DNA from: Thermogemmatispora tikiterensis
GTDB lineage: Bacteria > Chloroflexota > Ktedonobacteria > Ktedonobacterales > Ktedonobacteraceae
Direction: 5' to 3'
Assembly: GCF_003268475.1 (NCBI RefSeq)
Contig: NZ_MCIF01000002.1
Location: 4,838,266-4,902,265, forward strand
Length of the DNA: 64,000 nt
Both the position numbers and the translations under genes were made by a program. The stretch's first letter is position 1, and the number at the start of each line of letters is the position of its first letter. The notes beneath the pieces are model-generated. The model was not told the origin of the DNA. It saw only the letters and a list, made by a program, of their open reading frames with translations, and searched no databases. This document shows positions 17,777 through 26,067 of this stretch, in pieces.

Positions 17777-20083
17777 TTAGTCCACCTCCTCCAGGGAAGC
17801 AGCAGGCCCGGTGCTGGGATCAAGGGCCGCCTTGCTGAGAAGATGCTCATCGAAGGAACAATCGAAGCAGCTGGCAGTTTGCTTGAGCAGACCCACGATG
17901 GGAGAGGACGCGCTGGCACTTGCCTCGTTGCTGGCTGCGCTCACGAGCGCTTGATTGACGGTCAGGCGCCAGCGGTGCCAGTCCGTGGCGGCGATCTCGC
18001 TCCGCTCCTGGCGACCGTTAAGCTGCTGCTGATTGCGGTTGAGCGTAAGCTGGCTGGGATCAAGGTGGACCAGCCAGCCCCTGGTGATCTTGGGTAGCGG
18101 CAGGCTGTGCAGATCGTCATCGCAGGTCGCGGTCAGCAGCAGATTACCTGGCCAGCGAAAGGCCGCCAGTGAGCGGTAGGGATCGTCAGAGGGGAGTGCC
18201 TGGGGATGGAAGAGCGGCACCGGTGTCGGCCTGGCTGCAGGACGCTGTTGCAGGGCGATGTATTGCTGTAGCAGCGGCACGTAGACTGGAGCGCCGGGAA
18301 GACGGTCCAGCCCTTCGAGAACAACGATGGCCAGTTGCTCGGGATGCTCAGCGGCCCAGAGTACGGTATCGGCCAGCGATGAGCTGGCGGGTAGGAAAAG
18401 GCGCTCTGTGGGCCTGAGCTGGCCGAAGAGGTCGAGCGGCTGCATTGCTGTCAGCGGGATGGCGACCCGGCAGAGGCGTCCGGCGCTGAGCACCAGGCTA
18501 AGGGCTTCCAGTGTGGCGAGAGCGACGGGGCCGCTGAGCGTGGGAATGAGACCCGCCAGGAGGGCAAGGATACAGAGGCGCACAGCCGCCGGCTTGGCGC
18601 CGTGTTGCCGGGCCGCCTGACGGACGGTCACCAGATCAAGCAGGGTAGAAGGATCGGGAATGAACTTACCCGACCCGGCTTTGGCCAGCTCTGGCCAGAG
18701 CTGCTCGGCGCTCTGAGGGTGGGCGGGGCCTGTACCTCTGCCGCTACCCATGTCGCTACTGCTGCCTGGCCTACTGTCTCTACCGGCGCTGGCCGCCAGG
18801 AGCCAGTGATCCGCAAGCACCTGGCTCAGCGCTTCTAGCGGCTGCTGCTGTAACTCTTCCAGCCGCTGTCGGAAGTGGGCTTCGAAGGCTTGAAGCTGGG
18901 CCTCTTCTTTCTGAAGCAAGCGCTTTTGTGTTTCTATCTCTTTCTTTTTATTGATTATTTCCTCTTCATAGAGTTCAAGCTCATCGGAGGCTTCTTTCAG
19001 AGAGTGTGTCAGCCTATCAAGCTGTCTCTGACCCGCGGCGAGCTGCTGGCGCTGTTCGGCAAAGCGGGCCTCCAGCTCGCGCGCGATTGACTCCTCCTGC
19101 TTGTGACGGAACAGGGTCAGCTCCTGGCGGACCTGCTGCAGAGCTGCCTCATAGGCTTGCTGGCTGGCCTCTTCGCAGGCTGCTTTCAGTTGGCGCTGGA
19201 CGGTGGGCAATTGGAGCAGGAAGTCGCTGAACTCTGCCAGGGAGGCGATAGCCTGCTCTTCCTCCTGAAGTAGGAGGCAGGCGCGTGCGACGGTATCCGG
19301 CAGTAGTGGGCACACTGACGGCTCCTGGGTGCTGAGGGCATGCTTGAAGGCTTTGAGAACGTACCGCATCTGCCCCAGATCGTCATCTCCGACCTGGGAC
19401 AGCATGCGATGGGCTTTGATGAGCTGTTTGATAATGACGCCTGGAGGCGACCAGTCCTGCTGCTCGGTGCCAGCGCGAGGCTCGACCGCCAGAAGGCGCA
19501 GCTCTTCGCCATTGTCAAGCTGAAAGGTAAGGATAGCCTGCTCATCCTGGGGAGGGTCGCAGACGCTGACATGCAGCGTCTGCTCCGTAGTGCCGTTGCT
19601 GTAGGCGAGAGGACGCAGCCGCTCGCTGTCTAGCGGGATGGGTCCATAGAGCTGGCGCCCATGCTGGATATAGATGGTTTTCGTATAGCATGGCCTGGTG
19701 AAAGATTCGCTCAGCCTGGCAACGAGCCGCTCCCTCGGGGTAGTGCTCCAGTCGAGGACTTGGGCCAGTCCCTCGGGCGAGGGCCAGGGGGAACCAGCGA
19801 TGCGGTAGTATGAGTAGGTCGGTGAATCTTTGAACTCCTCGCGACCCTGCGCCGGTTCAACGCGAAAGCTATAGAGCAGCTCTGATCTCCATTCACTCGG
19901 CCCGCGTGGCCAGGCAACCTTACCGGCGTTGGGAAAGCAGCTTTTGTGAGCCTGCCAGGTGAGAGGCTCCCAGGTCCGGGATTCATCATCGAAGAACGCT
20001 AGAGGGGTAAGAAAAGCAACATTTTCCTTTAAATTGTCCTGATGAATAATTCCAATCCATTGATAGCTTTCTACGTCGATCAT
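17777..20083 (-). CDS. Uncharacterised protein with coiled coil and degenerate AAA-like core
   Basis: 768 residues, not matched to a named family. Residues ~1-260 are a globular domain beginning MIDVESYQWIGIIHQ. Residues ~280-430 are a long charged coiled coil (runs such as EIINKKKEIETQKRLLQKEE). The C-terminal part looks like a worn-down P-loop NTPase: no GxxxxGK(S/T) loop, but LAIVVLEGLDRLP resembles Walker B and LLLTATCDDD resembles sensor 1 of McrB/MoxR-like AAA proteins. So it may be an inactive ATPase scaffold (inference). ATG 20083 follows GGAAAGG. Lower GC in the coiled-coil part (AAA/AAT codons around 18.9 kb) differs from neighbours. Confidence 0.75.
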   Translation of the reverse strand: MIDVESYQWIGIIHQDNLKENVAFLTPLAFFDDESRTWEPLTWQAHKSCFPNAGKVAWPRGPSEWRSELLYSFRVEPAQGREEFKDSPTYSYYRIAGSPWPSPEGLAQVLDWSTTPRERLVARLSESFTRPCYTKTIYIQHGRQLYGPIPLDSERLRPLAYSNGTTEQTLHVSVCDPPQDEQAILTFQLDNGEELRLLAVEPRAGTEQQDWSPPGVIIKQLIKAHRMLSQVGDDDLGQMRYVLKAFKHALSTQEPSVCPLLPDTVARACLLLQEEEQAIASLAEFSDFLLQLPTVQRQLKAACEEASQQAYEAALQQVRQELTLFRHKQEESIARELEARFAEQRQQLAAGQRQLDRLTHSLKEASDELELYEEEIINKKKEIETQKRLLQKEEAQLQAFEAHFRQRLEELQQQPLEALSQVLADHWLLAASAGRDSRPGSSSDMGSGRGTGPAHPQSAEQLWPELAKAGSGKFIPDPSTLLDLVTVRQAARQHGAKPAAVRLCILALLAGLIPTLSGPVALATLEALSLVLSAGRLCRVAIPLTAMQPLDLFGQLRPTERLFLPASSSLADTVLWAAEHPEQLAIVVLEGLDRLPGAPVYVPLLQQYIALQQRPAARPTPVPLFHPQALPSDDPYRSLAAFRWPGNLLLTATCDDDLHSLPLPKITRGWLVHLDPSQLTLNRNQQQLNGRQERSEIAATDWHRWRLTVNQALVSAASNEASASASSPIVGLLKQTASCFDCSFDEHLLSKAALDPSTGPAASLEEVD

Positions 20084-20152
20084 GGTTGAAGCCTTTCCGA
20101 TCCGAAGGGAACAGCGAGGCGAGCAGAGCAAAGAGTGTGCCGAATGATCGTG

Positions 20153-22063
20153 CTAGTGCTCCTGGAAGACGGCCATTAGGCGGGCCACTATCCAGGGCTG
20201 CAAGCGAGCAGTCAGGAGGCGCCGCAGCGCCAGGGCCAGCGGCGGATCATCCTGACGGGCGGCCTGCTCCAGAGCGCGCAGCCGCTGCTGCAGAGCGACC
20301 GGAAGCCCTGGCGTATGGGCAAGCTCAGCCCTTGGCAGGGCGGTGAGACAGTTGCCCAGCCAGAGCAACTGCGCGCGTTGGGCAGTCCTGATCCGTAGTG
20401 ATGCAGCGACCGGTCTGGGTGCAGGCTCTAGAGAGATCTCCAGGCAGCCCAGGGCACCCCCGTCGAAGATCAGACGGGCCTGGCTGGCCCTGGCGAGCGC
20501 CGGCCAGATCTGCTGCTGCCAGAGGGCTGTCAGCTTCTCGCCCGTGGTCACCGGAGAGAAGGCACGGCCCTGGTCCCAGAACGCTTCTGCAGTGCACCAG
20601 CGCCAGGAAACGCTGACCGGCAGGCCCGACGGAGCCAGCTCCCATACCAGCGTGGCTCCCTCCTCTGCGCTCTTCAACAGAAGGCGGCGTGACTCTGTGG
20701 CTCCCGCTGCCTCCTCTGCCGTGGGGCTGAAGGCGGCGAACTCCTGCCGGGCGTCGCCCTCGGTCACCGCAGTGCAGCGCAAGCCCGCCAGCAATTCCGG
20801 CGGCAAGGGATCAGTCCCGGCCTGCGCGGCGCAGGGATCAAGAGTGAAGGTCAAGCGATCCGGCAGGTTCCCCTGCCCGAGCTGATATGTCCCTGGCTCC
20901 AAACTGTCCAGTGCCACGTAAACCATGCTGGCCTCTCCGGTCAGTGAAAACCGCCGCTCTAGAGGTGGACCATTGCCCTCTTTAGAAAGACGCAGATCCA
21001 ACGTCATGGCGACAGCTCGCCCTGACTGGAGAGGGGCCAGGCTGGTAGCGGGTGGTCTGCAGCCGATGATCACCTTAGAGTGAGGACCTAGCACGGGTGA
21101 TCCCGCCTTCGGGAGCAGCAGGGGCGGACTGAGCAGCATCAGCGACCAGCTCGGCTGCTGCAACTTCAGTTCGCTGTAGTTCAGCCAGCGCTCAAGCCGG
21201 GCCTCTGCATCCTGGGTGGCCAGGGTTGAGGGCGTCAGCTCCAGTTCCCACAGCTGCCAGTCAGCGACGGGTGGGCCAAGCGGGCGCGCCGAGCCTGGCC
21301 AGTTCCGGAGCAGTCCGCGCTGAACGTCATGAGTGTTTTGTACAAGCCAGTAGAGCCGTATTCCGGCATAGAGCTTGATGCGTTCGCCGCGGAGCAGGCG
21401 CCGAGGCAGCTCGGCCTCCTCCTCCTGGTAAAAGAGCGTGCCCTGCCAGGTCGGGCTGAGACCAGGCGTCCGGGGTGCTGCCCCCAGCTCGTAGTATCCA
21501 TCTGGTAGCTGACAGCAGAGCTGATAGGCTTCGGCTTGGGGATGGACCGGTAGAAGAGGAGAAAAGAAGAGATGCCTGAGTGATTCGCTGCTGGCCAGCT
21601 CCTTTCGACCGGCCAGCAAGCGAGCACCAGCTGTCGAGCCAGCGAGCTGTTGCAGCTCCTGCCAGGTCTCCTCGCTCAGGTCGGAGAGATCGAGAAAGAG
21701 CTGCCAGTGCTCGTCGGGGCCTTCTCCTTCCGTGCGCAGCAGCAAAGGAAGCCCTGCCGGTACAGGGGCCTCGTCTGTATCCTGCTCCTGATCGTCATCG
21801 TCGTGTTTGTGGTGGCCAGGCCGGCTGGTAGTGGCTGAGAGAGAGGGGCCTTTCGTAAACAGGTAGCCTTCGTCTCTCAGCTTACGAAATGTACCCCATG
21901 TGAGCGGGACGCCCTCATCTCTCTGTCTACCAGGGCGGGGGAATGGAGTCTGCATCTGAGCCAGCCAGAAGAGGCCCGCCAGCGAGAGCTGAAAGGTGCC
22001 CTGACTCTTGCCTGCGACAATATAGTAGTGGCTCTCGTCCTTCGCCAGAAAGAGCTTAGCCAT
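20153..22063 (-). CDS. Uncharacterised protein, first gene of an unknown cassette
   Basis: 636 residues, not recognised. Starts MAKLFLAKDESHYYIVAGKS; residues ~60-90 hold an Asp/His-rich linker (HHKHDDDDQEQD); the rest alternates beta-rich segments with Trp-containing loops, ending in a helical tail (ALEQAARQDDPPLALALRR). No nucleotide-binding, nuclease or membrane motif was seen. ATG 22063 follows GGTGGGAG; an in-frame start at 22114 is possible. It is followed after 69 bp by the coiled-coil protein and then the 375-residue protein, all on the minus strand, with a promoter and hairpin in front. Confidence 0.72.
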   Translation of the reverse strand: MAKLFLAKDESHYYIVAGKSQGTFQLSLAGLFWLAQMQTPFPRPGRQRDEGVPLTWGTFRKLRDEGYLFTKGPSLSATTSRPGHHKHDDDDQEQDTDEAPVPAGLPLLLRTEGEGPDEHWQLFLDLSDLSEETWQELQQLAGSTAGARLLAGRKELASSESLRHLFFSPLLPVHPQAEAYQLCCQLPDGYYELGAAPRTPGLSPTWQGTLFYQEEEAELPRRLLRGERIKLYAGIRLYWLVQNTHDVQRGLLRNWPGSARPLGPPVADWQLWELELTPSTLATQDAEARLERWLNYSELKLQQPSWSLMLLSPPLLLPKAGSPVLGPHSKVIIGCRPPATSLAPLQSGRAVAMTLDLRLSKEGNGPPLERRFSLTGEASMVYVALDSLEPGTYQLGQGNLPDRLTFTLDPCAAQAGTDPLPPELLAGLRCTAVTEGDARQEFAAFSPTAEEAAGATESRRLLLKSAEEGATLVWELAPSGLPVSVSWRWCTAEAFWDQGRAFSPVTTGEKLTALWQQQIWPALARASQARLIFDGGALGCLEISLEPAPRPVAASLRIRTAQRAQLLWLGNCLTALPRAELAHTPGLPVALQQRLRALEQAARQDDPPLALALRRLLTARLQPWIVARLMAVFQEH

Positions 22064-22138
22064 CAGCGTGCTCCCACCATCTCGCGGGCTGCTTATGGCA
22101 ACCACCCACCGCAATTACCTGGCCTTGGGAGAAATAGG

Positions 22139-22175
22139 CCTCTTCGCTGGTGGGCCTTCTCCCACCAGGAAGAGG
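22139..22175 (-). promoter_or_regulatory. Leader hairpin of the unknown cassette
   Basis: CCTCTTCGCTGGTGGG (22139-22154) pairs with CCCACCAGGAAGAGG (22161-22175) apart from one bulged G. It lies 76-112 bp upstream of the first cassette gene, inside its expected leader, and could affect transcript stability or readthrough. Confidence 0.45.
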
Positions 22176-22279
22176 TGAACTGATCTACAGCCTGGCTATC
22201 AGGCAAGATCGACTAGTGGAGGCACCCGCGGCCATCGCGGACACCTCTCTTTCCCGACGCAGCCCCATTGATGAGAGTT

Positions 22280-22309
22280 ACTATACTCCAAAGAAGGAGC
22301 CACAATCAA
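22280..22309 (-). promoter_or_regulatory. Promoter of the unknown three-gene cassette
   Basis: On the minus strand: -35 TTGATT (22309-22304), an 18-bp spacer, and -10 TATAGT (22285-22280). It points toward the gene starting at 22063. Confidence 0.5.
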
Positions 22310-22550
22310 GAGAAACACTCTTCTCTTCGCTGCAAAACCCTGGCTGAGGAGCTTCCCTTTTCGGCAAGGGTTGGTCACCGTTGGCGGGGCGATAGCTGGT
22401 GCTGGGAGGTCGATGATCCAAAGATTGCCTGACTGATGAGAAGCTGGCAGGATGTGCAAGTTAGTCTGATCTCATGATGAGAGGATCAACGGGGGAGTTG
22501 TTTTTGCCGGCGATCCTTGCCTGGCTTTCCGTCAAGTCGCGTCACGCCAG

Positions 22551-22593
22551 AAAAGCGGCGGACAGGAGGGGAACAGGCTCCGCTCCTGTCCGC
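22551..22593 (-). terminator. Intrinsic terminator of cutA
   Basis: Perfect 11-bp stem GCGGACAGGAG (22558-22568) / CTCCTGTCCGC (22583-22593) with a 14-nt loop, followed on the minus strand by CGCTTTT. It lies 18 bp after the cutA stop. Confidence 0.7.
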
Positions 22594-22611
22594 TGTCTAC
22601 TCAGCGCTGGC

Positions 22612-22953
22612 TCACTGTGGGTTGTCGCTCGTGGGGCGAGTCGTCTCAGCCGTCAGCCAGCGCAGGTAGCCCTCGCTGCCGGCGGCGAGCGGCACGGCGA
22701 TGATCTCCGGCTCCTCGTAAGAATGGGCTGCGCGGATGGCCTGCTCGACAGCGCTGTAGAGATCGGCGCGCGTCTTGGCGCTACAGAGCCATTCCTGGGC
22801 CTGCTCGATGGCTCCCTGCCACCAGTAGACGCTCTGGATAGGACCGGAGATCTGCACGCAGGCGGCCAGGCGCTGCTCGACGAGCTGCTGGGCGATCCGG
22901 CGTGCGCCCTCCTCCGAATCGATGGTTGTGCGTACCTCAAGAAACTCTGCCAT
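22612..22953 (-). CDS. cutA: Divalent-cation tolerance protein CutA
   Basis: 113 residues from ATG 22953 (ATG 22965 is an alternative; AAGGAAGG lies directly upstream). Matches CutA1, a small trimeric cytoplasmic protein tied to copper and other divalent metal tolerance: EFLEVRTTIDSEEGARRIAQ, RLAACVQI, SVYWWQGAIE and HSYEEPEIIAVP are the conserved blocks. The precise biochemical role of CutA is still debated. It follows the HTH-TPR gene by 19 bp and is probably co-transcribed with it. Confidence 0.93.
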   Translation of the reverse strand: MAEFLEVRTTIDSEEGARRIAQQLVEQRLAACVQISGPIQSVYWWQGAIEQAQEWLCSAKTRADLYSAVEQAIRAAHSYEEPEIIAVPLAAGSEGYLRWLTAETTRPTSDNPQ

Positions 22954-22972
22954 TGTCTGCGTCATCCTTCCT

Positions 22973-24530
22973 TCAACCTGAGCTAGGCAACGGCTTGAAG
23001 AAATCACGGGCCAGCCGCTGGATCTGTGGCTCATGCTGCCAGGAGCGCGGCGCCCGCTGAAAGACTTCGCGGACCTCATTATAGCGTTTCTGGCTGTGCA
23101 GTGTCAGGGCCAGCTCGGCCCCCTGGCGTACATAGCGGGCGAAGAGATCCAGCTCACCGATCAGACGGGCGGCGTCGGCCTGATAAATAAGAGACTCATT
23201 GCTGGCGCGCTCTGAGATCGACGGGGTGGCAAGGCTCAGCTCAATGGCCTGCCAGCCACGCTGCTGATAGCCAAAGTCGGGGAAGTGAGCGCTCAGCTCC
23301 AGGCACATCTTTCCTTCCCACTGGTAGAGTACGTTCAGGCCGCATTCGGCATAGGCGAAGCTAGGGTCGAGTTCCGGGCGAGTAGGGAAAGCGTCCTGAG
23401 CGAGCGTCATATAGTGGAGCGCCTGACGCTCGTCGCCACACTGAGCATAAGCCTCGGCCAGTCCCATTGCCACATCGCTGCGCAGAAGCGAATCCTGGCT
23501 TCCCAGCACACGCAGCGCCTCCTCAAAGACCGCGATCGCCTTGCGGGGCTGACGCGGGCGGTAACAAAACGAATAGGTATAGCCCAGGTACATTAGCGCC
23601 GCGCACTCCAGGCGCTCATCGGCAGCCGCACGGCTGCAGCGGAGGGCCTCCAGGCAGGAGCGTTCCCGCCCGGCGATGTCCAGGCGGTGCATCGCCAGGA
23701 TGGCCTGGAGAATGGCGGCTTGCGTGGCCAGGCGCGCCGCCACTCGCTGGTAGCGCGTCGCCTGGCGGGCCATCAGGATGAGTGTTGGGGCGAAGCGGGG
23801 GAGAATCTCCTGGACGGTGGTCAGGCCATTGCCCTTGAGCAGATGCCAGCAGGCTGCCAGGCTGGCGGAGCACTGGGGAAGGAACTCTTCGGCCAGCATC
23901 TCGTTCGTCCACTCGGGGCGGCGCCAGGAGAGCAAGATCGTGGGGAGGGCGGCAATAGTGACGAGCGCCTCGCGCCGCGATAGCTCTAACTCTTCGTGCC
24001 TGCTGTAGTGCTGCAACGTATCGTCGATCATGACTAGCTCCTGATCGATCAGCGCCTGTACCTCTTCACAGGCGAGAGCGTGGCCCTGCCAGGTGCTGAT
24101 CATCCGCACGATCTGCGCCAGCTTGAGGCCGAGCCAGGTAGCGAGATCGCCCGGCTCTGAGTCCTGCCTGGCCGGGGGCGAAGCCAACAGTATCCCATGA
24201 GCAGGCTGAGCGCGTGGCTCGGGCTTGGGCAAAGGCGAGGGGGCTGACATAAGGCTCTGCCGTTGTTGCGGCGGGCGACGATTCGATAAAGCCAAGTTGC
24301 TCTGCGGTCAGCTCAAAGATCAGACAGAGTTTCTCTCGATAGTATGGGCCTGGCCTGCGTTTCCCCCGCTCCCAGCGAGCGATGTCCTTAGCGGTAACCG
24401 CCACGCCGGGAAAGCGCTGCTGCAGCTCCAAAACCAGTCGCTGGCGTGACCAGCCGCGCAGCTCGCGTGCACGCCTGAGCAGCTGATTGGCCTTCCTGGT
24501 TGAAGGTGCTTCTCTGGCCCCGTCGCTCAT
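22973..24530 (-). pseudogene. HTH-TPR transcriptional regulator with a frameshift
   Basis: Two reading frames together make one regulator. The first (from ATG 24530) encodes an XRE-type HTH: LRRARELRGWSRQRLVLELQ...TAKDIARWERGKRRPG. It loses register in the Pro/Ala-rich linker near 24240-24290 and would stop at 24066. The second frame (open from 24295, stop at 22973) carries a ~400-residue TPR-like domain with repeats such as AALMYLGYTYSFCYRPRQPRKAIAVFEEALR. XRE-TPR fusions of this size are common in Ktedonobacteria. A C5 run at 24238-24243 is a candidate slip site. It may be a true frameshift, a sequencing error, programmed slippage or two proteins. Upstream of cutA in the same direction. Confidence 0.7.
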
Positions 24531-24789
24531 CGCTGCTCTCACTTTCAGTTTACTCAGGGAGGGACCACCTTTCAAGGGTATTTCGGGCAGAAGATGGAGA
24601 AAATCTAGCTGGCCCCCTGTTGGCCCCTGTCCTGTATGCTCCTGGCCCCGTTGCTGCTCCTGCGCTGGCTCCTTGCTGGAGGTTCCTGGCGTCCCAGGGG
24701 CGTGCTATGCTTAGAGCGAGATATGACGGCTTTCTATATAAATTATATTCTGGATATATTGAATGTCAATAATAAGCAGGAGGTTGCAC

Positions 24790-24903
24790 ATGGTGACGCT
24801 AGATGTCTGGCTGCTCTGTACGATTGCTCTGCTCTGTCTGCTGTGTGGGCTGATCCTGGGTGTCTGGCTGGCGCGTCCGTCCTTCTCCTATCGCAGGCCC
24901 TAG
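24790..24903 (+). CDS. Small membrane protein, 37 residues
   Basis: ATG 24790 is preceded by AGCAGGAGG with a 6-bp gap, one of the better ribosome binding sites in the window. The peptide has one strong transmembrane helix (VWLLCTIALLCLLCGLILGV) with three Cys, and a short basic tail ending SYRRP. The upstream 24725-24775 region is very AT-rich with several TATA-like boxes, fitting a promoter. A hairpin follows. Function unknown; stand-alone membrane peptides act as toxins, regulators or subunits of larger complexes, and nothing here decides between these. Confidence 0.6.
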   Translation: MVTLDVWLLCTIALLCLLCGLILGVWLARPSFSYRRP

Positions 24904-25019
24904 ATCGACGCCAAATGGGGAGACAGAGCTATCGAACTGGAAAGAGGAGGAAGCGAAGGGGCCTCCTCTGCCTTCCTTGCTGAGAGGACAGCGTAGAGTA
25001 TGAGAGCCAGGCTCTCAGG

Positions 25020-25072
25020 AGAAGGGTCTTGTCTGCTCCCCAAAAAGACCGGCAGGCAAACAAGGCCCTTCT
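25020..25072. terminator. Hairpin between the small membrane protein and DNA methylase genes
   Basis: AGAAGGGTCTTGT (25020-25032) and ACAAGGCCCTTCT (25060-25072) pair over 13 bp (one G-T wobble). It sits between two convergent genes and could stop transcription from either side. Confidence 0.55.
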
Positions 25073-25074
25073 CT

Positions 25075-26067
25075 CTATGATGGCCATGATGTCTCTAACC
25101 AGCGCAGGTCACGCCCGATGAGCAGCTCCATCTGCTGCGTGTGATGGGTTGTCCGCATAGGCACGGCGGCCAGGGTCAGAGCGTAGCGCCTGGCCAGTGC
25201 GCGTACCTCTGGTGTGTCGTCGTACGTAACCAGAAAATCGCCCGCGAGGCGGCTCACCAGCCTAAAGAGGGCCTCGTGATCAAGCTCAGCGTAGCGGTAG
25301 AGACGGCGCCCGGCTCTCTTGCCGGTGAGGGTATAGGGAGGGTCAATAAAGCTGACCACGTCATGGCGTTCCAGGTAGTGGCGCAGCAACTCCAGGCCGT
25401 CGCCTTGTCTGAAGGTGAGGCGTGGACTCAGGCGGGCGATCTCCTCGATGCGCCGCCGCAGCGTGGCTGGATACCAGCGCGAGCGCAAGCCGCGTCCACC
25501 TTCGCCGTGCTTGAGAAGACCGGCGCCCGGGGCCAGAATACCGCCGTGGCTGACGCGGTTGCGGAGCAAGGTCTGAAAAGCGTGCTCGGCGAGGGCAAGA
25601 GAGTGGCGCTCGCGGGCCAGCCAGTCCTCCACTCCTGCAGGTGTCAGCTCGAAAGAGTGCAGAAGCTGCAGAAGCTGAGTGCGTGCACTCTCTTGCAAGA
25701 GTGCTTGCCAGACCGCTGCTACATCCTCGTCCAGCTCTACCATCAGCGCCCGTTCGACCAGGCCCTCTGCCACTGCTGTCAGGCTGACGCTGCCGCCACC
25801 GGCGAAGGGTTCTAGCAGCACAGTCGGGCGCGCTGGCGACAGACCACGGGCCGCTCTGCTCGCGGGAGAGAGCCAGCGGCGTATGTAAGGGACAAGCCAG
25901 GTCTTGCCACCTGGATAGCGAAAGGGGCTACGTTGGGGCACGCTGGCTACATTGATGGGCCGTGCCAGTTCCCCCTGGCTGGGGATAGGGCTGCTGGAGC
26001 TGCTGACCACGGGGCCATCAGCAAAGAGAGGGACCATCAACGAGAAGGGTTGTTCTTTTGAAGCCAC
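25075..26067 (-). CDS. D12-class DNA adenine methyltransferase (Dam family)
   Basis: 330 residues. Motifs of alpha-class N6-adenine methylases in the right order: YPGGKTWL (51-58), FAGGG in the SAM-binding motif I (88-92), VELDED (110-115), and the catalytic DPPY (242-245, IDPPYTLTGKR). The first 40 residues are a Ser/Pro-rich extension. It follows the NotI-like endonuclease with no gap (endonuclease stop at 26068), so the two form a restriction-modification operon with the nuclease first. Recognition sequence cannot be read from the protein. Confidence 0.92.
   Translation of the reverse strand: MASKEQPFSLMVPLFADGPVVSSSSSPIPSQGELARPINVASVPQRSPFRYPGGKTWLVPYIRRWLSPASRAARGLSPARPTVLLEPFAGGGSVSLTAVAEGLVERALMVELDEDVAAVWQALLQESARTQLLQLLHSFELTPAGVEDWLARERHSLALAEHAFQTLLRNRVSHGGILAPGAGLLKHGEGGRGLRSRWYPATLRRRIEEIARLSPRLTFRQGDGLELLRHYLERHDVVSFIDPPYTLTGKRAGRRLYRYAELDHEALFRLVSRLAGDFLVTYDDTPEVRALARRYALTLAAVPMRTTHHTQQMELLIGRDLRWLETSWPS

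Larger units (their letters stand above)
22064..22611. other. Intergenic region between cutA and the unknown cassette
   Basis: No gene seen here. It contains the cassette promoter, its leader hairpin, and the terminator of cutA at 22551-22593, listed separately. Confidence 0.6.
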
